From Cystobasidiopsis lactophilus (lineage: Eukaryota > Basidiomycota > Agaricostilbomycetes > Agaricostilbales > Chionosphaeraceae), in the NCBI GenBank assembly GCA_001599975.1, contig BCIO01000001.1, positions 1,116,001-1,180,000 of the forward strand: 64,000 nt of DNA, given 5' to 3'. Position 1 is the stretch's first letter. Every line of letters starts with the position of its first letter. The notes under the pieces are model-generated. The model saw nothing but the letters and a program-made list of their open reading frames with translations, was not told the DNA's origin and made no database searches. Positions 57,018-64,000 of the stretch are shown here, piece by piece. The translations under genes were made by a program, and so were the position numbers.

Positions 57018-58180
57018 CTAGCGCTGGATGCTTCCGCTAAATGATTCAAAAAATCTTTCCCATCGAGGTGGATGGGAGGGAGCTAATTGCCCTTCCCCCT
57101 GCTGAACGGGTCGATGTCCGAAGTGGACGCGCGCGGTTGGCACTGGAGGGGAGAAACAGGGCTAGAGAATCAACGAGAACTGCTTACACCGTTGAGGAGC
57201 TATTCTCGCCCAATTGTACATCGAGGGGTTGTTGAGCAGAGACAGAGGATCAGCACCAGTGATAGAAGACAAGAGGATAGATAAAAAGGCAGCAGGGAAG
57301 AGAGCGAGCCGAGGAAAGGTCGATGAGGTCGGAGGGCAAGGGCTGGACCGGCTTAAGCAAGCGCTCGAGGTCCCATTCTTTAGCCCCATATCCCCCTCGT
57401 ACGAGGGGGCAAAGGCCCTCTCCCTTGGTGATGCCTGCACGCGCACAACGGGGGCGGGCGCCAGATTGCCTGGTCTTTGGGTGGTAGAGCTGACGATCCC
57501 CCATGTGGCGGGAGGAGGGCGAGGGAGGGAGGAGCAGAGGTAGGACAAGAGATTTACTTACACTGCCTTTGATCTGGATGCCTTCGCCAGGCCCACAGAC
57601 AGCAAGGTGGCAGAACGGGAGCAAGCGATTGCGTCGCCTCATGGGGACAAACGGCCCTACGGCTGTAGCCGTTGTAGGTGTAGGCCCCCACCACCGTTGG
57701 GTCCTTTGCTTCAACGTTCTGTAAAAGACCCAAGAGATAAAGTTAGCGCTTTTAGCTTTGTAAAAGATGGACAGAAAGGCAAAGGAGCGAGGAAAGAACG
57801 AAGGGGAGACCGGAAGGCGAAGGGGAGTGGACAAGCGTGGCGGGCGCCAGCTGCCGCGCATGTTTTAAGCCCATATCTACCCCTCCACGCGAAGGGGGCA
57901 AGGGCCCTTGCTTTTGTCGCTGTACCGAGGGATGGGCTGAACAGTGTAGCGAGGGAAGAGCCGTTAACGTGGGCTGGGAGGTGGGGCGCGGACTCTCCAG
58001 GCGACGGAACGGAGAGGGATTGGCAAAGAGGACAGAGTAGGAGGAGGAGACACAGGAGACGTTGCTACTCACGGTGTAGTAGGTAGTACCGGGCGAGGGA
58101 GCCACGGGTCTGGGAGGCTGCGAAGGTGGGCGGCCGCGGTCTCGTCTTTTGAACTGTGGATAGGCCTCGGAGTTGCTCAT
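57018..58180 (-). CDS. small protein gene of unknown function with two long related introns
   Basis: Exons 58180..58073, 57718..57562 and 57142..57018 sum to 390 nt (129 aa) with consistent phases. The protein starts MSNSEAYPQFKRRDRGRPPS, has a basic/Pro-rich head and a middle block (DPTVVGAYTYNGYSRRAVCP). No domain was recognised. Part of exon 2 (57606-57660) is the companion repeat module, so repeat sequence has become coding or the exon is not real. The final acceptor could also be at 57162, giving a different 126-aa protein. The gene is tail-to-tail with the cohesin loader gene, 160 bp apart. Confidence 0.45.
57143..57561 (-). repeat. introner-like long intron, copy E
   Basis: This 419-nt intron (GTAAGT...CTCCAG) has only the central part of the family: GAGAGGGCCTTTGCCCCC, then a perfect palindrome CCCCCTCGTACGAGGGGG, then GATATGGGGCTAAAGAATG. 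The 5' third has diverged. It is the most degraded copy or an older branch of the family. Confidence 0.6.
57606..57660 (-). repeat. companion repeat module, copy 2 (partial)
   Basis: GGGCCGTTTGTCCCCATGAG through CTTGCTCCCGTTCTGCCACC matches the copy at 58232 closely. It lies inside predicted exon 2 of the small minus-strand gene. Confidence 0.6.
57719..58072 (-). repeat. introner-like long intron, copy D
   Basis: This 354-nt intron (GTGAGT...TTTTACAG) carries the full core, the CTCTCC...GGAGAG stem, GGGCCCTTGCCC and CCCC...GGGG elements and TTAAAACATG. It is about as similar to copies A-C as they are to each other, although it lies in an unrelated gene 55 kb away. Confidence 0.75.
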
Positions 58181-58231
58181 GATGTGCTCTATACTGATAC
58201 GCTGGTCACAGTATTCAACACTGTAGAGAAC

Positions 58232-58323
58232 AGGTGGCAGAACGGGAGCAAGAGAGGCCGTCGCCTCATGAGGGGCAAACGGCCCGCTTTTTTTTCTCCA
58301 AATAATCTGACCAAATTGTGGGA
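58232..58323 (-). repeat. companion repeat module, copy 3
   Basis: The copy includes a homopolymeric A run on the minus strand. It lies just upstream of the ATG at 58180, in what would be the 5' leader. Its 3' end abuts a CTCTACAG acceptor-like site, so it may be the tail of a further upstream intron. Confidence 0.55.
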
Positions 58324-59053
58324 CTTCTGGGCGTCTCTAAGATGGCTACAGACGACAAGGCTGCAGCCCAAGCAATGGAAGAGCTCTCGAGCATCTCAGG
58401 GAGCATCCCTTTCAATTCCGGGCTCTCTGCCCTCCAAACCGGCTCGCTCTCTGAGAGACATACTTTAAGAAACAGCCAAGACACCATCCAAGCCCATCAG
58501 AACGCTCCGAAACGCGCAACCCGAGCCTACAGCGCCATTTGCCTGAAGCAAGGTTCGGCGCAAAAAAAAATTAATGAGGGCGGGCCTGTGCGCAAATCCG
58601 GGGGAGCTCCGCCCATTCAGTCGTTTGAAATCACGATTTGACTGGCAGCGGACAGGCCTCAAGTCCTCTCTCGAGCAGAAAAGTTTGGGTGGCAAAAACC
58701 TTGAACTGGGCGATAGGAAACGCGCTGGAATCGAGCAGCATCCCAACGGGCAGGAGAGCAGGGCAACCTCAACATCGAGAGCAGCAAACGGCAACATGAA
58801 GACTTTCAAAAGTGAAGGCTAGCGGAACAAGGAGCAATAATGCAGAGGAGAACAGACACTGAGCCCTTCGCCACGCGCTCAAGGCTCTAACCGCCCTGGC
58901 CTCGGCTATTCCCGGGTGGCAAATCGCCAAAGTTGCTGCAGAGTGCTGCTCAAGTGGTGAGGGTTGAAGTCCAAGACAAGGAGAGGGCAAAGCGCACATA
59001 TTACTAGTTGCACATCCAAATCCCTTCAGAGCTTGGATCGGCCCAGACCCGCC
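58324..59053. other. intergenic, 730 bp
   Basis: A plus-strand frame with an ATG at 58342 (about 99 codons) crosses it, but it has no domain and no splice partner. No gene is supported here. Confidence 0.4.
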
Positions 59054-60084
59054 TCATCGCCCAAGCCACTCTCCATCATCGCCTTGATCTCTCTCGCGCT
59101 CTCTTAGATAAAGTGCAAGAACCCTTGTGCCATGCTCGTCTTCGTGCAAATGCAGAAACCGCAGGTTGTTGTCGTCGACCGAGTAGGCGATGCCAACGCC
59201 ATTGTCGACGACCTCTTGGAAGCCCAGGCTGTCACACAAGCAAGATTTCAGCGGATAGGGACAAATGGTAAGGTTGATTGGGCAGGCGCACCTCTTGAAG
59301 TAGTCTAAGCTCGAGTTGGAAGTCGACCTGAGCCAACTTGACGCGGTGGCAAAGGCCGGTTCCTTGTAGATGGCCGGTAGCTCTTCGCCAGGCTTGAGGA
59401 GCATTTTGAGTCCTGTTGAAATTGCTTGAGCCAAAAGTTCAAAAGTCCAGAGGGGAATAAGTCATCGCGCGCCAAGAAAGTGGCGGTCCACACCCTCGCC
59501 ATCTGCCGCCATCGCCGCATAGGATGTGTGGGCATTCACCACTGCACTTCTCATAAGCAAACGACAACGGTCATTCAATCACAGTCGGCGCACCTTTTCG
59601 CAGCACTTCAACCCGACGCAGAGCCTGTGCGGCACCAAACCAAATCGCGCCAGGCCAACAAGTCTCACAAACAGCTCTCAAATGGAAAATCAAACTAACG
59701 GGCACCTGGCGGTCCTCCGTGGCCTTGCACTACTCCAAGGCTTCCGGCGCGGCGCTCTGGATCACCTCGGTGCGGCCTTGCTTGAACTTGCGCAACTTGG
59801 GCGCTCTCTTACGTGCCGTCCAGCGTGCCGTCCATCTGGTAGTGCGCTAGGTGCATGGTTCATTGCGCCCAGCCATCCGGACTGGTCTTGAACTTTTAGA
59901 TGGAGTGCCGTAGGCTTTTCTCGTATAGCAAAACATGCATCTCGTGGATCTCGCGGACCTTGGTGTATGCCTTCTTGGAGCTGTCAATAGTCGCCTTCAC
60001 TCTGTGGCTCAGCTGGAAGATAAGCGGCCGATCTAAAGCCACTTGGAAAGCCACTTGGATGCCACCGCTCGGCCTTCCGTACAT
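59054..60084 (-). pseudogene. decayed carnitine O-acetyltransferase, C-terminal part
   Basis: On the minus strand, pieces of the family follow in the right order but in broken frames. They are QLSHRVKATIDSSKKAYTK (about 60018-59950), SPDGWAQ with HLAHYQMDG and KFKQGRTEVIQSAAPEALE (59880-59730), and LKMLLKPGEELPAIYKEP...STSNSSLDYF (59410-59300). FQEVVDNGVGIAYSVDDNNL (59225-59165) comes last. These match the C-terminal third of carnitine acetyltransferases. Stops interrupt the conserved stretch after SPDGWAQ and elsewhere, and no splice sites repair it. The catalytic His region was not found. It is most likely a dead host gene copy; a working paralogue is expected elsewhere. Confidence 0.75.
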
Positions 60085-60462
60085 CCATTAAGCGTCTTGG
60101 ACAGGGCAGGCAGTCAACACTGTGGAACATCAAATCACAGACGCAAGGCATCGCACAGCATGCGATCCAACGAACACGGCCAAGAAAACTGGGCCGAACA
60201 GACAGGCAGGGTTGTTGCAGGAAGCCTTCAGCAAGCTAGAGGGGCTGTCTAAGATGCACTCAGACCACTCTCTGTCCATTTCAGTCGCATCCCTTCATCA
60301 GAAATCAGGAGAGCAGATGGTCGACCACTTCCAGCTTCACTCGAACGCGGTGCCGCCGAGGCGTGCTCTTCGAATCTTGTCTTTGTTCGGTGGCGCCATC
60401 AGCTCAGAGCCTCCAAAGCCATTGCTCTGGATTGAACAGTGGTGCTTCAACGGGCCAACAGG
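60085..60462. promoter_or_regulatory. intergenic / DUG2 promoter, 378 bp
   Basis: No gene or repeat was found. It may contain unrecognisable upstream remains of the carnitine acetyltransferase copy. Confidence 0.35.
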
Positions 60463-63171
60463 ATGCAGCACGCCTCGCTGATCCAGTCGCTTCACCTGCC
60501 CGACTCTGTCCTCGCCCTCGCCGTCTTCCATGACCGGCTTTACGTGGGCAGCGGCTTGAATATCTTTGTGTACAGCCTGCAAAATGCGTTCTTGGTCAAG
60601 AAGCTGCGTGGTCACACGGGAAGTGTCCTGTGCTTGCAAGCCACGGAAGACTTGCTCTTCTCCTCGTCAGATGACAATTGTGCCATGGTCAGCCCGTCTT
60701 TCGGCCTGTTCAAGTTCTGCCATAGACTGAATGCGTGTCAAAGGTGTGGGACACCAAGACGCTTGAGCTTCTGTGTGTCGTTACACCACCGCAAGCCAAC
60801 GCCGGCAGCATCTTCAGCCTGGCCTACGACGAACCTCGAAGAGTTCTTTACTTGGGCGCTCAAGATGCCAGTATTTCTTTCATACAAATCCCCGACTTTC
60901 GGAAAGGAGAGGAAGCGCATTCCAAGGTTTCGACGCCCACCACTCAGCCCTATCACAAGTTCTTCGACTCGCGCAGCCGCAAGGAGCTGGTCGAGAGCTT
61001 GGAGCAATTAACCCTCTCTCGAACCGTGTCAAGAGGCAGCAGCAACCCTCCTTCGCCGCAGCTCAACGACGATCGCTTCTTGCCTCCTGAACCATCCAGT
61101 GTAGGCGGTCCACTGCAGCTGGAAGTGGAACGCGACTGCGTGCTCAATTATGCGCACCACGGCTATGTCCTGACATTGGGGTTGGTGAAGAGGGACGGCG
61201 AGACGCTGTTGGCCAGCGGGTCAGGAGACGGCACGCTGAAGCTGTGGAAATGCAACGCCTTGGGCGACAGGGCCGGGCTAACACTCCTGCACACCCTCGA
61301 AGTCGAGCCAGAGCTGGCAGTCTTTTCCGTCTTGATCACCTCCAGCACCATCTTTGTGTCTCTTCAAGGCGGCAACATCAGAATTTACGACCTTTTTACC
61401 TTTCAGCCCGTCCGCATCCTCAACGCACACGCCACTGACGTCCTTTCTCTGTCTCACATCTCGAACCATCTGGTATCGGGGGCAGCGAGCGGCGAGATCA
61501 AAGTGTGGACAGCCAATTTTGAGCTGTTTGATCAATGGCAGGGGCAAGCCGGAGCGGTGCTGGCATCTGCTAGCACTGACGCCCGCCGTGGTACCCCTTT
61601 GCTAGTGACTGGCGGTAGCGACAAGCAGACCAAGCTATGGTCTCTCAACGCCGAGCAGAACCAGCCGATGCAAGAGACGGGCATGACGAGCGAGATGCTG
61701 CAACTCTTGGCCCAATTTGTGCGATTCAAGACGGTCAGCAGCGACGAGACCTGTCGCGAAGCCTCAAGACAAGGCGCTTTGTTCCTGAAGCAAGCGCTGT
61801 CAGAACTCGGTGCCATCGTTTCTCTACTCCCGTCTCAGCCGGGACGCAACCCAATTGTGCTCGCCACCTTCAAAAGCCCCAATCCCAAGAAGCGTGTCGC
61901 ATTTTACGGCCATTACGATGTGGTCAGTCCTGGCCAGCTCAGTGAATGGGCGACCGACCCCTTCGTCCTTTCTGGGCGCGACGGCTATGTCTATGGCCGA
62001 GGTGTCAGTGACAACAAAGGTCCACTGCTGGCAATTGGTTGTGCAGCTGCACGCTTGCAGAGGGCGCAAAAGCTAGACGTCGATTTGGTCATGCTGATTG
62101 AGGGAGAGGAGGAACGAGGCAGCAGCGGATTCACCCAAGCTGTCTCCTCCAACTTGGACCAGATTGGCGCCATCGACGTGTAGGTCATTTCCGCCTGTTT
62201 AGCAACCATTCAAATAATCCGGTGTTTATTTCGTGTAGTCTGCTCATTTCCAACTCCCACTGGGCTTCGGACGACCTTCCTTGTCTCCTCTTCGGCCTCC
62301 GCGGCGTATTGCACGCTAAAGTGTCGATTGCAGCTGCCCGTCCCGATCTTCATTCTGGCCACCACGGCGGTTCATCTAGTGAACCTTTGCTAGATTTGAT
62401 CCGCATCATTGCTACCCTTGGAAAGGAAGACGGCCAATGCGCACTTGAAGGATTCTATGGTGGCGTCACAACTGTGTCTACTGGAGATAAGAAGCTTTTC
62501 GAAGAGGTTGCTGCTCGGCTACAGAAGTGGGCGCTAACTCACTCCTCGCCCGTTCTTGGCGGTATGCTGACCATGCCACAGTTCGACCGACTATAACTCC
62601 GTTGAGACGCTGATACAGCGGTGGCGCCGGCCTGCCCTTTCGGTTCACAAAATGGAAACCTCGGGTTCGGCCTCGTCCAGTCAAGCCGTTATTCCCAACA
62701 CTGCATCCTGTGCTGTCTCCATTCGCACCGTGCCAGCCCAGTCGCCAGACGCCATCGCTAAAGCCCTTACCGCTCATCTACAAGATGCCTACGCCAAGTT
62801 TGGAGGAAAAGATAAAGTAAGCCTGATAAGCAAAGCTTGAGAAGCATCACTGAAGGTGCGGACAGCTCCTCATCGAGATTCGCCAAACAGCCGACTGGTG
62901 GCTCGGCGACCCCAACTCTATCTACAGCACGCTCCTCTCTCAGAACATCGAAAAGGAGTGGGGAAGCTTGCCGCTGTGGATCTGCGAAGGCGGCAGCATT
63001 CCTTGCATCCCTTGGCTGGAAAAGACTTTCAAGACCCAAGCGACTTGTCACTTTCCGATGGGCCAGGCCAGCGATGCTGCGCACCTGACGAACGAGCGCA
63101 TACGACTGGTGAACCTGGAGAAGGGGCAGAATGTAGTCTACAGGTGGTTGCAAGACGTGGCGCTGGTCTAA
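60463..63171 (+). CDS. DUG2: Dug2: WD40-M20 peptidase of the alternative glutathione-degradation complex
   Basis: Exons 60463..60687, 60744..62179, 62239..62526, 62582..62816 and 62866..63171 give 829 aa, near yeast Dug2 (878). The first half is a WD40 propeller: GHTGSVLCLQATEDLLFSSS, VWDTKTLELL, ASGSGDGTLKLW, LVSGAASGEIKVW and GGSDKQTKLW. The second half is an M20 metallopeptidase: FYGHYDVVSPGQ, GRGVSDNKGPLLA and LIEGEEERGS carry the zinc ligands and catalytic Glu. HWASDDLPCLLFGLRG and ETLIQRWRRPALSVHK follow. With Dug3 (glutaminase) it splits glutathione in the cytosol, and Dug1 then cleaves Cys-Gly. Confidence 0.92.
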
Positions 63172-63209
63172 TAAAGAAAGAAATACAATGTACAGCTGAG
63201 AAGATTTGC

Positions 63210-64000
63210 TCAGTCAAACACCCAGCCTTCGGGCAGGCCTTCCGTAATCTGCCACCGCGCAGAGCCCAACCAGGACTTGAGCTGGCTCTCCCTTTGGCCC
63301 GCGTCGGACTCCAGCACCTTCACAAACCCTTGCCCAGCCAGACACATGACCGACCAGCCGATGACCATCATGCCAGGAGGTCGCTGCTCTTCCACAGATT
63401 CGATGGCTTCCACAATGTGCTCCAATGTCGACGCGATGATGCGCTGATCTTTGGAAGTGCCGCGCTCGATGATGGCGATGGGGGTCTCCTTGGGGAAAGC
63501 TGCGCCGTCCCGACTGCCGCCTTCTCGCCCCGGTTCGGCTCCGTCTCCCGACGTCAAGGCTTGTACAACACCTGCCAGGCGAGCCACGCCCATCAACACC
63601 ACCAAGGTGCGCTCCAGCTGGTAGCCCGGCAGAGTCACGCCTTTGCCTCCCCGGCCTACGCCTGTGCAGACCATCATGCTCTCGGCCACGCCTCTCTGGG
63701 TGACAGGCAGGTTAACCAAGCTCGGAACGGCCAGCACCGAGCTGAGTCCAGGAACGACGGTGCATTCGAACCCGTGTTGCCGAAAGTAGAGGACCTCTTC
63801 GCCTCCGCGGCCGTAGAGGAACACGTCGCCTTGCTTTAAGCGTACCACGGTGTGCCCTTGAGTAGCGGCTTCGAGGGCGAGGGACATGAGTTCCGACTGA
63901 GCGCCTTCTGCGTTGCCGGGGAATTTCTTTGCGATCACAATTTTGACGTTGGTCGGAATGAGAGCGAGGACGGCTTCGGGGACCAGTTTGTCGCTTAGAA
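63210..64000 (-). CDS. uroporphyrinogen-III C-methyltransferase (Met1-type), C-terminal part
   Basis: The frame is open to the right edge, so the N-terminus is missing. Landmarks of the SUMT fold are SDKLVPEAVLALIPTNVKIV, KKFPGNAEGAQ, VVRLKQGDVFLYGRGGEE, VVPGLSSVLAVPSLVNLPVT, TLVVLMGVARLAGV and PIAIIERGTSKDQRII. The enzyme methylates uroporphyrinogen III twice on the way to siroheme, the cofactor of sulfite reductase. The N-terminal Met8/CysG-like dehydrogenase part of fused fungal forms, if present, lies outside the window. No intron is seen in this part. The 3' end lies 38 bases from the convergent DUG2 stop. Confidence 0.92.
   Translation of the reverse strand, partial: LSDKLVPEAVLALIPTNVKIVIAKKFPGNAEGAQSELMSLALEAATQGHTVVRLKQGDVFLYGRGGEEVLYFRQHGFECTVVPGLSSVLAVPSLVNLPVTQRGVAESMMVCTGVGRGGKGVTLPGYQLERTLVVLMGVARLAGVVQALTSGDGAEPGREGGSRDGAAFPKETPIAIIERGTSKDQRIIASTLEHIVEAIESVEEQRPPGMMVIGWSVMCLAGQGFVKVLESDAGQRESQLKSWLGSARWQITEGLPEGWVFD

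Noticed and set aside
58318-58641. 107-codon plus-strand frame near the pseudogene
   Set aside because: It has no recognisable domain, its start region overlaps the repeat module and there is no splice partner.
30957-63210. Sulfur-metabolism gene cluster (CBS, Dug2, Met1-like)
   Set aside because: The genes are separated by many unrelated genes and face different directions; chance proximity is sufficient.

Overview
The window is a gene-dense stretch of fungal nuclear DNA. Almost every gene is interrupted by several short introns (about 40-70 nt, mostly GTRNGT donors, CTRAY-like branch sites and CAG/TAG acceptors). I built about 30 spliced models by hand. The roughly 138 ordinary introns keep the family-conserved reading frames, and exon phases add up in every complete model. 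High intron density, frequent G|GCAAGT (GC-AG) donors, fairly high GC content and the gene set point to a basidiomycete. A red-yeast or smut-like member of Pucciniomycotina is a reasonable inference, but the sequence does not prove it. No rRNA, convincing tRNA, CRISPR array, bacterial operon or autonomous transposon was seen.

Layout. 1-780: 3' end of an unknown plus-strand gene. 782-2180: a minus-strand locus made of small exon pieces separated by three long related introns. 3175-4697: unknown serine-rich protein. 5158-6950: secreted pepsin-like protease with altered active-site motifs. 7043-9602: DHA14-type transporter. 10208-11515: Aim6-like phosphodiesterase. 11631-13048: GlcNAc kinase. 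13223-15280: AMP-binding protein. 15756-17228: SUMO E1 subunit Aos1. 17541-19420: PFK2/FBPase2. 19551-21337: two small unknown proteins. 21389-22464: inositol polyphosphate multikinase. 22561-24510: Pfs2. 25422-26144: ribosomal protein eS10. 26276-27441: unknown membrane protein. 27552-29066: WD40 protein. 29323-30580: Rot1. 30957-32330: short cystathionine beta-synthase. 32464-33777: FAD oxidoreductase. 33925-37179: two tandem GT8-like glycosyltransferases. 37795-38677: zinc-knuckle/SR-like protein. 38840-41557: mitochondrial glycerol-3-phosphate dehydrogenase with EF-hands. 41726-44016: protein kinase. 44555-48661: 1,289-aa polytopic membrane protein. 48990-50588: two small single-pass membrane proteins. 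50833-56857: cohesin loader Scc2/NIPBL. 57018-58180: small minus-strand gene with two more long related introns. 59054-60084: decayed carnitine acetyltransferase. 60463-63171: Dug2. 63210-64000: siroheme methyltransferase, running off the end.

Most genes are unrelated housekeeping functions (nucleus, ER/Golgi, mitochondria). Three act in sulfur or glutathione metabolism (CBS, Dug2, Met1-like), but they are dispersed and look like ordinary neighbours rather than a cluster.

The most unusual signal is a family of five long introns (325-419 nt, against about 55 nt for the rest). They lie at two minus-strand loci about 55 kb apart and share a core sequence, two hairpins and, in part, 3' ends. They look like introner-like elements, that is, sequences that spread and are removed as introns. 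A separate repeat module accompanies them in both loci.
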